Assembly (NCBI RefSeq): GCF_900110865.1
Contig: NZ_FOFD01000006.1
Span: forward strand, 124,001-188,000
From: Natrinema salaciae
GTDB lineage: Archaea; Halobacteriota; Halobacteria; Halobacteriales; Natrialbaceae
Reading direction: 5' to 3'
Length of the DNA stretch: 64,000 nt
The notes beneath the pieces are model-generated. The model was not told where the DNA came from. It saw only the letters and a list, made by a program, of their open reading frames with translations, and searched no databases. Shown here one piece after another: positions 35,010 to 43,307 of this stretch; the stretch's first letter is position 1, and each line of letters begins with the position of its first letter. The position numbers were made by a program, and so were the translations under genes.

Positions 35010-35831
35010 TCAGGCCACGGTGAACAACAGCACGTTGTGAACGGCCGGGCCGAGGCCGACCGCGGCGACCAGCGCGAGGAGCGTCCGGGCCTGCCGCGGC
35101 GCTTCCTCGACGTACTCCCGGAACAGTCCGAGGATGCCCATCGCGAGCGCGACCTTGACGAGGACGAACAGCCAGCCGGCACCGATGTAGTCGGCGGTCG
35201 GCAGCGCCTCGCCCGCCTCGAGGATCAGCAGGGAGAGCGGGACGTCCTCGCCGGCCGCGAGGACGTCGTAGCCGATCGCGGTCGTGACGCCGTCCAAGGT
35301 GTGGCCGAAGACGACGAGCGCGCCGGTCGCGCCCGTGGTCGCCGCGACGTCGGTGAACCAGAGGCTCAGTGCGATCCAGGCGATCGCGGTGACGATACCG
35401 GCGATGACGACGCTGATGACCGGCCAGAACGGCTCGAAGGTCCCCAGATCGAGGCTCTGAAAGAGCGCGAACATCGTGAAGACGGCGAAAAACGCCGTCC
35501 CGGCGATGCCGACGAATCGGGGAATCGTCGACTGGAGCCCGCCGACGTGGAGGAACACGCCGACGATCCAGACGATTCCGGCGAGGATCGCGGTCACCGC
35601 GTAGACCATCGGCGCGGTGAACAGTGGTTCGATACTCGCCGGAAACGCGTCTATCTTGTAGAGTACGTGGAGGGTCGCACCGAACATCATCCACGGCGCG
35701 AACGCCAGCACGGTCCGATCAGTTACCGGCGGCTCGATCGCCCACAGCAGCGCGATGACGCTCCCCAGGATCACGACCACCGGAACCAGCAGGTACCACG
35801 GCGGGACGACGAACCCCTCGGGTAATACCAT
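35010..35831 (-). CDS. DUF63 family membrane protein
   Basis: This 273-residue integral membrane protein (start ATG at 35831, MVLPEGFVVPPWYLLVP) has seven to eight predicted helices. Conserved DUF63 features include WMMFGATLHVLYKIDAFP, VFGHTLDGVTTAIGYDVLAAGE and VKVALAMGILGLFREYVEE, ending with GPAVHNVLLFTVA. The His and Asp residues in membrane segments (GHTLDGVTT) are characteristic. The archaeal family has no known function. It sits between the PfkB kinase and the ribose-1,5-bisphosphate isomerase on the same strand. Confidence 0.9.
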   Translation of the reverse strand: MVLPEGFVVPPWYLLVPVVVILGSVIALLWAIEPPVTDRTVLAFAPWMMFGATLHVLYKIDAFPASIEPLFTAPMVYAVTAILAGIVWIVGVFLHVGGLQSTIPRFVGIAGTAFFAVFTMFALFQSLDLGTFEPFWPVISVVIAGIVTAIAWIALSLWFTDVAATTGATGALVVFGHTLDGVTTAIGYDVLAAGEDVPLSLLILEAGEALPTADYIGAGWLFVLVKVALAMGILGLFREYVEEAPRQARTLLALVAAVGLGPAVHNVLLFTVA

Positions 35832-35949
35832 AGGGAATACTGGGACACACCAGCAACTAACAGTTTCCGATTGTGAACCGTTCACAGCTGTGACGGATTC
35901 CGCGGTGACGGACGGCGGCCGTCGCCCGTCAGACCGGGAATCCGTCGGC

Positions 35950-36969
35950 TCACGTCTCCCAGGGTTCGTCCGTCGTCTCGCCGAATAACTCCCGCATGAG
36001 TGTCACGATGCTCTCCGGCGGGAACTGGCCGCGTTCGGTGACGATCGCGTCGACGTACCGCGGCGGGGTGACGTCGAAGGCCGGGTTCTCGACGCGCAGT
36101 CCGTCGTCGGTCGCGACCGCGTCGGGTCCGTCGCCATCCGCCCCGTCGGCGTCGGCAGCGCCGGTGATCGACGCTCGCTCCTCGTCCGAGAGCAGCTCCC
36201 GCTCGTCGCGCATCTCGATCTCGACGGTGTGGCCCGTCATCGTGTCCGGATGGAGCTTGATCGTCTGGGCCGCCACCATCACCGGCACGCCCCGCTCGCG
36301 GGCGTTCACCGCCAGCCCGCTCGTCCCGATTTTGTTGACGACGCTGCCGTCCGCCGCGATGCTGTCGGCGCCGACCAGCACGTGGTCCGCCCGATCCAGG
36401 TATCGGCGAGCCGCGTTGTCCGCGATCAGCGTCACCGGCACGTCCCACTCGCGCAACTGCCGCGCCGTGATGTGGCCCTGCTTGCGGGGCCGGGTCTCCT
36501 TGACGATCGCCTCGAGTTCCGTGCCCGACTCGAGGGCGGCCTCGAGACACGAGAGGGCGTCCGTCGAGTGGCAGTGGGTCATCACGACGTCGCCGTCGCG
36601 GAGGCGGTTGGCGCCGATCTCGCCGAGCGTGTCCTGGGCGGCTGCGAGGTCGCGCTGGAAGGACTCGGCGCGCTCGATCGTCGACGTCCGGAGGGCGGCG
36701 ACGGTGTCGCCGTCGACGCCGCGGAGGACGTACCGGAGGGCGTTCGGGAGGCTGACGGCGGTCGGTCGGGTCTCGTAGAGCGTTCTGGCGGCGGTTCGCA
36801 GCTCTCGTCGGAACGCGGCCGGGGTGTCGGCCGCGGAGCGGTCGGCCTGGGTCGCAAGCGCCGCGGCGGCGGCGTCGGCGATGGTCGCCGCGCCGCGAAT
36901 CCGCATCTCGGAGATGTCCTCGGCGGTGGATTCGACGGCTGGAACGACGCTGGGTTCGCCAGTGACCAT
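35950..36969 (-). CDS. Ribose-1,5-bisphosphate isomerase (eIF2B-related)
   Basis: This 339-residue protein belongs to the eIF2B/MtnA isomerase superfamily. RIRGAATIADAAAAAL (24-38), the Cys133 site VVMTHCHSTDALSC, KETRPRKQGHITARQL (157-172) and Asp202 in VLVGADSIAADGSVVNKIGT match the archaeal ribose-1,5-bisphosphate isomerase. In that enzyme Cys133 and Asp202 are the catalytic pair, giving ribulose 1,5-bisphosphate. An insert of acidic residues (GAADADGADGDGPDAV) near 275 is halophile-specific. It is near udp and the PfkB kinase, as expected for the pentose bisphosphate pathway. Confidence 0.9.
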   Translation of the reverse strand: MVTGEPSVVPAVESTAEDISEMRIRGAATIADAAAAALATQADRSAADTPAAFRRELRTAARTLYETRPTAVSLPNALRYVLRGVDGDTVAALRTSTIERAESFQRDLAAAQDTLGEIGANRLRDGDVVMTHCHSTDALSCLEAALESGTELEAIVKETRPRKQGHITARQLREWDVPVTLIADNAARRYLDRADHVLVGADSIAADGSVVNKIGTSGLAVNARERGVPVMVAAQTIKLHPDTMTGHTVEIEMRDERELLSDEERASITGAADADGADGDGPDAVATDDGLRVENPAFDVTPPRYVDAIVTERGQFPPESIVTLMRELFGETTDEPWET

Positions 36970-37179
36970 GGAGTCTCCTTACACCGCACCGCTGAAAAGC
37001 GTGCTGTCGGGTGGCTGGCCGAGAGCGCCGTCGGTGTCGCCACTCGAGCCCGACCGACATTCGGTAGTCGCCACGGCGCATAGAACTCAGCAGCAGTCTT
37101 CAGACGGAACGGCGACAATCCGGTGGACGGATCGCCGACGCCCACCGGATAGCCGGCCGCGCCGACGGCGACAGTCGCG

Positions 37180-38064
37180 TTACATCCAGGGGATGTACTT
37201 CCTGCGCTCCGTCTCGTACCCGTTGTCGATCACGGAGACGGCACTCGAGACGGCCTCGGTCTCGTTCTGGCCGATCCCGACACTCGTCAGCCACGTGAGA
37301 TTGTCGACGTCACCGGCGTAGAGACCGACGCCGACGTCGATACGGCCCTGATTGTGTTCGTTGCTGTCGATCCACCCGTCGTTCTCGGTGTAGATGTCTT
37401 CCCGTGCCGTCTTTCCGTCTGGAGTCCCGATTCGTTGCCCGTCGAACTCTTTCTTCCAGTCCTGCCGCTGGGCGAAGGCCACGTACTGCCCGTCGTGAGT
37501 AGCGACGACGACGTCGTATCCATCCCGACTGGTCAGCCATGCTTCGTTGTCCGTCCCGTCGTCGGACCCGATCGTGGGCGTCGCGATCGTATAGAACGTG
37601 TAGTCACCGTTCGCGGAGAGCGTAGCTTCACTGCGAAGAAGGATCGCGGGCGTGTCCTTGGATATGAGGGCCAGCTGGTAGAGATCGACGGTTCCGTTCG
37701 TTACGGGTAGCAAAGTCGACATATACGCTTCCATAACAAGTGCATTCGTCACGTTCACCTCGCTTGACGACGCGTCCGTCCGGGCGTTCCGTGTTACGGA
37801 TCCGTCGTAGACGATCGTATCCACCCCATCAACGAGGATATTCGACCGATTCTGGCTGTAAACCTCCTCGAGGCGTGCGCCTCGCTGATCCGCCGTGTCG
37901 TATTGCTCGGCCGAGGCACCGATCTCCCAGCCGTCCCCGCTCGAAGAGAGCGGGATATCGACGTCCTCGGCGGCCACGGGTTTCGCCGCTCCCAATACGC
38001 CGAGACTCGGTATCGCTGTCGCTGCACTCTTCAGGACCGTCCGACGAGTACTCTGGTCAACCAT
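37180..38064 (-). CDS. Tat-exported protein resembling the N-domain of GH15 glucodextranase
   Basis: This 294-residue protein begins with a Tat signal (STRRTVLKSAATAIPSLGVL, then AKPVAA). The mature part has VTRNARTDASSSEVNVTNALVMEAYMSTLLPVTNGTVDLYQLALISKDTPAILLRSEATL, AWLTSRDGYDVVVATHDGQYVAFAQRQDW and VGVGLYAGDVDNLTWLTSVGIGQNETEAV. I recognise this as the N-terminal beta-sandwich of glucodextranase-like GH15 proteins. No (alpha/alpha)6 catalytic barrel follows, so it is either a stand-alone binding protein or a truncated gene. GC content is lower than in its neighbours, suggesting recent arrival. Confidence 0.6.
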   Translation of the reverse strand: MVDQSTRRTVLKSAATAIPSLGVLGAAKPVAAEDVDIPLSSSGDGWEIGASAEQYDTADQRGARLEEVYSQNRSNILVDGVDTIVYDGSVTRNARTDASSSEVNVTNALVMEAYMSTLLPVTNGTVDLYQLALISKDTPAILLRSEATLSANGDYTFYTIATPTIGSDDGTDNEAWLTSRDGYDVVVATHDGQYVAFAQRQDWKKEFDGQRIGTPDGKTAREDIYTENDGWIDSNEHNQGRIDVGVGLYAGDVDNLTWLTSVGIGQNETEAVSSAVSVIDNGYETERRKYIPWM

Positions 38065-38474
38065 TGCATCTAACGTTATGTGGCAGTGGAAATTAAATTC
38101 TCCTATGCTTATACAATCATTTTATTTATTTTGTATTAAGAACAGCTCTGGGGGTTCGAGAGCGGTTTACTCGCAGTGTGTAATTCTCTCAGACGGCGTG
38201 GCGACGGGTATGCGCTCGTCTCGACGGATGGTACCGACCGCGATGCGTTTCGAGAACCTGCCGCCTCAGCCTCCGATGGGAACGGTTCCAGATCGACGAT
38301 CCCGTCTCCGGATCGAGTTGCACGTGCTCGTCGCGGACGGTGCAGAGAGGGGGAGAGCGATCTGCGATCGTGTACTGGCGGTGCAGCTGAATCGCGGGTC
38401 GATGCCCGAGGTCCGGACAGCGCAGTCGCGGGTAATCGGGCGACTTTTTGCCCGTCCGGAAATTCGAGGGAGGT
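38065..38474 (+). other. 410-base gap with an AT-rich island, no gene seen
   Basis: The first ~90 bases (38080-38150) include runs such as AAATTAAATTC and TTTTATTTATTTTG, unusual in this GC-rich DNA. They probably hold the promoter of the minus-strand Tat protein. Open frames in the remainder lack haloarchaeal protein character. The right end holds the deoC leader with a GGGAGG ribosome-binding site six to twelve bases before its ATG. Confidence 0.5.
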
Positions 38475-39131
38475 ATGAACCGGAACGAACTCGCCCCCCT
38501 GATCGATCACACCGTTCTCGGTCCGGAGACGACCCCTGACGACGTCCGGACCGTCCTCGATGCGGCCGCCGAATACGGAATGAACGCCTGCATCCCGCCG
38601 TACGCGGTCGAGATGGCCGCCGAGTACGCTCCCGACGTGACCCTCGCGACGGTGGTCGGCTTCCCGCACGGCCAGCACGCTCCCGCGGTGAAGCGACGCG
38701 AAGGGGTGATGGCCTGGAAGGCCGGCGCGGACGAACTCGACGTCGTCATCAACGTCGGCCGCCTGAAAGCCGGCGAGACCGACGCCGTCAGGGACGAACT
38801 CGCGGAGCTGGTCGCCGCCGTCCCGATCCCGGTCAAGGTGATCATCGAAACCGCGCTGCTGACCGACGCGGAGAAGCGGCTGGCCTGCGAAGCCGCCGAC
38901 GCGGCCGACGCCGCGATGGTGAAAACGTCGACCGGCTTTGCGGACGGCGGCGCGACCGTCGCCGACGTCGAACTCATGCGCGAGTACCTCCCCGTCAAAG
39001 CCAGCGGCGGCGTCGGCAGCTACGAGGACGCCCTCGCCATGCTCGAGGCCGGAGCCGAACGGATCGGGGCCTCGAGCGGCGTCGAAATCCTCGCGGGCGC
39101 GCCCGAGTCGGAAATGGATCGCGGACGATAG
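38475..39131 (+). CDS. deoC: Deoxyribose-phosphate aldolase
   Basis: This aldolase splits 2-deoxyribose 5-phosphate into acetaldehyde and glyceraldehyde 3-phosphate. The 218 residues match the class I DeoC fold. The Schiff-base Lys150 sits in [15 protein letters not shown], Asp89 in ELDVVINVG and Lys175 in [13 protein letters not shown]. The start ATG at 38475 follows a GGGAGG ribosome-binding site. It completes the nucleoside degradation set with udp, the PfkB kinase and the ribose-1,5-bisphosphate isomerase. The 3' end is tandemly duplicated (see the repeat at 39114). Confidence 0.95.
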   Translation: MNRNELAPLIDHTVLGPETTPDDVRTVLDAAAEYGMNACIPPYAVEMAAEYAPDVTLATVVGFPHGQHAPAVKRREGVMAWKAGADELDVVINVGRLKAGETDAVRDELAELVAAVPIPVKVIIETALLTDAEKRLACEAADAADAAMVKTSTGFADGGATVADVELMREYLPVKASGGVGSYEDALAMLEAGAERIGASSGVEILAGAPESEMDRGR

Positions 39132-39173
39132 GACGCGGACGATAATGGATCGCGGACGATAGGACGCGGACGA
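39114..39173 (+). repeat. Tandem duplication of the deoC 3' end, about 31 bases
   Basis: Bases 39114-39144 are repeated almost perfectly at 39145-39173. The first copy contains the last codons and the stop of deoC; the second copy lies after the stop. This looks like a recent local duplication or slippage event, not a mobile element. Confidence 0.85.
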
Positions 39174-39259
39174 CCGGGGACGAACCGGTCGGCGCGGGCC
39201 GCCCCAATCGTCCGAGCGAAGCCAAACAGTTTTGACCGATCCCCGAACTACGAACCCCT

Positions 39260-40681
39260 ATGCTCGAGCAGGTGCGAGCGCGATTGGTCGCGCTCGCGAG
39301 GCGGCTCCGACGACTCGAGCGACGCGAACTCGACTCCTTCGTTCGGTGGCTCGAGCACACGGGGAACCTGTTGCACCTCTCGGTGCTGGTGTTCGTGCCG
39401 CTGCTGATCGCGGCGGTGACGTGGCTCGCGAATATGTCGGCGGCGATCTCGTTCCTGCTGTTTCCGCCGCTGGCGTCCGGGACGTACACGCTCTTTGCCG
39501 ACCCCGAGGGAAAGTACGCGACGCCGTCGAAGTTCGTCGGCGGGATGACCGTTGGGGCGCTCTGTGGCTGGCTCGCACTCGCGCTCGCGGCCACGGCCGG
39601 CTTCGACGACGGTGGCGTCAGCGCGTCCGGTGCCGCTCTCGGCGTCTTCTTCACCGGCGTCTGTACCTGGGCGCTCGACCTGGAGGAGCCGACGGCGTTC
39701 TCGACCGCGCTCCTCGTGCTCGTCACCGGCAACGCGCAGTTGGCCTACGTCCTCGGGATCGTCGTCTCGAGTTCGTTCGTCGCGGCCGCGTTCGTCGTCT
39801 GGCGGAACCACTTCTACGAGCAGCGCGCGCGATATCTCTACCAGACGACCAACGGAGACGACCACGTCCTCGTCCCGATGGCCGATACCGGGGAGTCGGT
39901 CGCCCGTTTCGCCGCGTCGATCGCCGGCGCACACGATGCGGGGAAGGTGGTCCTCTTCGACGTCGTCGACGAGGAAGACGTCGAGCAACGAGGCTCCGCG
40001 GACGACGCGGGAGACGAGACGACGGCGGCCGAACGCGCGGCCAGCGACGCCGGTCGCCGCCTCGAGTCGCTCGCAACGTCCCTCGAGCGCGCGTACGACG
40101 TCCCCTGCGAAGTCGTCGTCGCGGCCGACGGGCGGCAGTCGGCCGGCCTCGTCCTCCGCACCGCGCGCCAGCAGAACTGCGATCTCATCGTCACGCCCTA
40201 CGCGGAGAGCGATCGCGGCGGCCTCTCGACGTTCATCAGCGGCCTGTTCGACAGCGAAATCGACGTGATCGCCTTCCGGTCGAACGGGGACGGTGACCGA
40301 CGGCAGTGGCGAGATAGTCTCGTCGCGGTCCGGGGTGCCGGCGACACCGCTCGCGCGATGCTCGACTTCGCGATCCGGGTGACCGAGGCCGGCCGGACGA
40401 TCAGCGTGTGTACCTGTATCGACACCGAATCGCGTCGCAGGATGGCAGAGAGTTCGCTCGCGGACCTGATCGACGCGTTCTCCGGCCGGTTCGAGACCCA
40501 CGTCGCGACCGAATCGGTCGAGTCCTACCTCTCGCGGGTCGCCCCGCGGTACGACGTCTGTGTCATCGGCTCGAGCACGGACCGGTCGGCCGCCTCGCGG
40601 TTCGTCTCCCCGCCGACGTTCCGGAAGCTCAGCGACCTCGAGACCGACGTGGCGATCGTCCACCGCGGGCGGCACCGATAG
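39260..40681 (+). CDS. HPP-family membrane protein with USP domains
   Basis: This 473-residue protein has four transmembrane helices in the HPP style (VLVFVPLLIAAVTWLANMS, SFLLFPPLASGTYTLFADPEGKYATPSKFVGGMTVG, LGVFFTGVCTWALDLEEPTA, SSSFVAAAFVVW). Two USP-like cytoplasmic domains follow (about 200-325 and 348-468), for example DDHVLVPMADTGESVARFAASIAG and ISGLFDSEIDVIAF. HPP proteins act in transport of nitrite or unknown ligands, and the USP tail suggests ATP- or AMP-dependent control. It is convergent with the K+ channel gene. Confidence 0.87.
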   Translation: MLEQVRARLVALARRLRRLERRELDSFVRWLEHTGNLLHLSVLVFVPLLIAAVTWLANMSAAISFLLFPPLASGTYTLFADPEGKYATPSKFVGGMTVGALCGWLALALAATAGFDDGGVSASGAALGVFFTGVCTWALDLEEPTAFSTALLVLVTGNAQLAYVLGIVVSSSFVAAAFVVWRNHFYEQRARYLYQTTNGDDHVLVPMADTGESVARFAASIAGAHDAGKVVLFDVVDEEDVEQRGSADDAGDETTAAERAASDAGRRLESLATSLERAYDVPCEVVVAADGRQSAGLVLRTARQQNCDLIVTPYAESDRGGLSTFISGLFDSEIDVIAFRSNGDGDRRQWRDSLVAVRGAGDTARAMLDFAIRVTEAGRTISVCTCIDTESRRRMAESSLADLIDAFSGRFETHVATESVESYLSRVAPRYDVCVIGSSTDRSAASRFVSPPTFRKLSDLETDVAIVHRGRHR

Positions 40682-40691
40682 CGATGGCGCG

Positions 40692-41873
40692 CTAGCGCTC
40701 GAGAATGCGATCGATCAGCCCGCTCTCGTCGCTGCCGAGCGCCGACCGCACGAGCAGGTGGCCGCCGAGCATCGAGGGGCTGATCACGGCGTTCGCGCCG
40801 GCGCGCTCGAGTTTCTTCGTGTTTTCGCGGTCGGTCGCGGCGGCGACGATGCGGGTGTTCGGTGCGAGTTCGCGGGCGGTGAGGACGGTCAGCGCGTCCT
40901 CGGCGTCGTGGTTCGTGGCGACGAGGATGGCGGCCGCGCGGTCGATCTTCGCGCGACGGAGCGGTTCCTCGTCGCTGGGGTCCCCGGTGACGACCGAGAT
41001 CCCCCGTTGGGAGAGGTTCGCCGCGACCTCGCGGTCGCTGGTGACGACGACGAACCCCCGACCGGTGTCCGCGAGTTCGTCGACGATCGGTTCCGTCAGT
41101 TCGCCGTAACCGAGCACGAGGATGTGCTCGTCCAAGAGTTGGAGCTGTGATTCGGTCATCTTTCCGAGTGTCTTCGAGATACGGTCCTGAATGAGCGGGC
41201 CGACCAGGGCCCCGATAGCGATACCGAAACTGGCCACGCCGAGGACGAGGACGGACATGGTAAACAGCATTCCCTCGAGCGACTCCTGGTTCGGGGTCAC
41301 GTCGCCGTAGCCGACCGTACTCGAGGTGATCAGCGTGAAGTAGAAGGCGTCGAGGATGTTGTTGATACCCTCGAAGTGGTCCCGCAGGGCGTAGCCACCG
41401 ATGGTACCGTACAGTTGGACGCCGACCAGTGCCGCCCCGGCCGCGATCTGTGTCGTCGTTAGCGAGAGCGGTTTGTCGAATCGGCTGCGGGTCAACAGGA
41501 GGGCCGGAATCGACACGATGGAGAGGACGACGAGCGGAAACGAGTACTGACTCGACTGGAGGAATCCCTGTGCCGCAGTCATCGGCAGCAACAGCAGCGT
41601 CGCCCACCACCCGGCCCGGAGCCCGCGTCGGAGGGCGAGGGCACTGCCGACCATCATGAATCCGGTAAGTGCTCCGGTGAACGCGGCGGCGCTTTGAATC
41701 GCTTCGGGAACGTACCCGTGGAGCGGTCCTGGATTCGGGGTCCAGATGTTGATGACTGCAGTGGCGACCGAGAGCAGCGCGACGAGCAGGACGAGGACCA
41801 CGGTTGCGCGCGTTGTCAGCACTCGCCGCCAGTTGTCCGGGAGTCGCGCTCGAACCGACCGGTCGCCGACCAT
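40692..41873 (-). CDS. Potassium channel with RCK/TrkA-N domain
   Basis: This 393-residue ion channel starts at the ATG at 41873 (MVGDRSVRAR). It has about six transmembrane helices, with the last two enclosing the pore loop SSTVGYGDVTPN (filter TVGYGD at 186-191). The cytoplasmic RCK/TrkA_N domain is HILVLGYGELTEPIVDELADTGRGFVVVT (from about 250) with Rossmann GYGELT, followed by a second strand set (SVVTGDPSDEEPLRRAKIDRAAAILVAT). It forms a tetrameric K+ channel gated by a nucleotide or ion. It lies beside HPP-USP and TrkA_C genes. Confidence 0.94.
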   Translation of the reverse strand: MVGDRSVRARLPDNWRRVLTTRATVVLVLLVALLSVATAVINIWTPNPGPLHGYVPEAIQSAAAFTGALTGFMMVGSALALRRGLRAGWWATLLLLPMTAAQGFLQSSQYSFPLVVLSIVSIPALLLTRSRFDKPLSLTTTQIAAGAALVGVQLYGTIGGYALRDHFEGINNILDAFYFTLITSSTVGYGDVTPNQESLEGMLFTMSVLVLGVASFGIAIGALVGPLIQDRISKTLGKMTESQLQLLDEHILVLGYGELTEPIVDELADTGRGFVVVTSDREVAANLSQRGISVVTGDPSDEEPLRRAKIDRAAAILVATNHDAEDALTVLTARELAPNTRIVAAATDRENTKKLERAGANAVISPSMLGGHLLVRSALGSDESGLIDRILER

Positions 41874-42032
41874 ACACACCGCTCGGCGGCGGTGTTAGTT
41901 AAACGTCTCCGTCTCCCGTCGAGCCGGCGCGACGCACTCACACCGCATCGGCCGCCGCCTCGAGGACGACCGACCACCACCCTCGTCGATCGTGTCGGTG
42001 CTAATTTAACGGTTCCAGCCCACCGACACACA

Positions 42033-43307
42033 ATGCAATCGCTTCCGGTCGACCTGCTGGTCGAAGTGCTGCTCGGCCTGTATCTCGGCCTCCTGACCGG
42101 CATCGTCCCCGCGTTCGTCGCCGGCTCGCTGGGCTTTCTCGTCCGGTATTTCACCGGCGTCACGCTGCCCGGGTTCGGTGTGGTCGTCCTCGCGCTGTCG
42201 ATCGCCAGCGTCCAGGGCGGGTTGCTCGGGCTCGTCGAACCGACCATCACCCAGTCGCCGCGACTGTTGGTCGCCGTGCTGGTCGTCCTCATGCTCGCAC
42301 TTTACGCCCACAACCAGGGCGACAAGCTCGGGTCCGAACTCCCGCGCCGGCTCTCGTTGACCCGCCTCCGCCAGCGCACGCTCTCGGCCGACGTCGTCGA
42401 ACTCGTCGGCTCGGTCGGGCAGGTCTCCGTCCGTCCGACCGGCGAGATCCGTGACATGGAGGGCTACCCGCCGCTGTCGGCCGATCTCAGGCGGGATCTC
42501 AAGGCCGGATCCTGGCGGCTCCCCGCGGACATCCCGCTCTCGGAACTCGAGTCCCGACTCGAGGAGCGCCTCCGAACGGACCACGACCTCGCGGACGTCG
42601 ACGTCGCGATCGACCAGCGGGGGCGGGCGACGATCGTCGCGGCACCGCCGTCCGGCGCGCTCTCGCGACGGGTGCCGACGGGCCAGCGCGCCGTCTCGGT
42701 GACGACGCTCGTCCCGACGGGGCTCGCTCGCGGAGACGACGTGACGGTTCGGGACGGCGACCGGTCGATCGCCGGAACGGTGCTGAGCGCCCGGACGGCG
42801 GTCGACGACGAACACACCGCGAGCGCCGTCCCCGACGAATCGGCCGCCGACGTCGCGACTGACGGCGGCGACGCCGCATCCGCGATGGCCGACGCGAAAC
42901 CGAGCGCGGCGACCGCCGGCGGACAGGGTCGCGTCACCATCGCCGTCGCCCGACGAGACGTGAGCGCCGTCCTCGAGGCCGAGTCGCCGCGGCTCGTCGT
43001 TCGATCCCGCGGGACGAGCCGCGAGTTCGAGGCGTTCGCGCTGGTCAAACGCGAGGGGTACGCCATCCACCGGTTCACGGTCGGCGCGACCGGGCCGGAC
43101 GACGAGACGAGCGAACTCGACGACCCCGCTTCGGCGGCGGACGTGACGATCCTCGCGGTGCGACGGCAGGGCAGCGAGACGGGGGGCCGCCGCCACGGCT
43201 GGGTGTTCGGTCCCGGCATCGAACGGCGGCTCGAGCCCGGCGACGAGGCGTTCGTGGCCGGCCCGGAGCGTGTGACCGAGGCGTTCGTGGAGGAGATCGC
43301 GCGATGA
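42033..43307 (+). CDS. Membrane protein with TrkA_C-type regulatory domains (first of a pair)
   Basis: This 424-residue protein (start ATG at 42033, MQSLPVDLLVEVLLGLYLG) has about three N-terminal membrane helices: the first two residues 5-50, and ALSIASVQGGLLGL and LVAVLVVLMLALYAH further on. A soluble region then repeats TrkA_C-like beta folds (SVGQVSVRPTGEIRDMEGYPPLS; RAVSVTTLVPTGLARGDDVTV; LEPGDEAFVAGPERVTEAF). A variable acidic Ala-rich insert lies near 270. It may be an RCK-like regulatory partner for the adjacent K+ channel. The function is inferred. Its stop overlaps the next ATG by four bases. Confidence 0.8.
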   Translation: MQSLPVDLLVEVLLGLYLGLLTGIVPAFVAGSLGFLVRYFTGVTLPGFGVVVLALSIASVQGGLLGLVEPTITQSPRLLVAVLVVLMLALYAHNQGDKLGSELPRRLSLTRLRQRTLSADVVELVGSVGQVSVRPTGEIRDMEGYPPLSADLRRDLKAGSWRLPADIPLSELESRLEERLRTDHDLADVDVAIDQRGRATIVAAPPSGALSRRVPTGQRAVSVTTLVPTGLARGDDVTVRDGDRSIAGTVLSARTAVDDEHTASAVPDESAADVATDGGDAASAMADAKPSAATAGGQGRVTIAVARRDVSAVLEAESPRLVVRSRGTSREFEAFALVKREGYAIHRFTVGATGPDDETSELDDPASAADVTILAVRRQGSETGGRRHGWVFGPGIERRLEPGDEAFVAGPERVTEAFVEEIAR

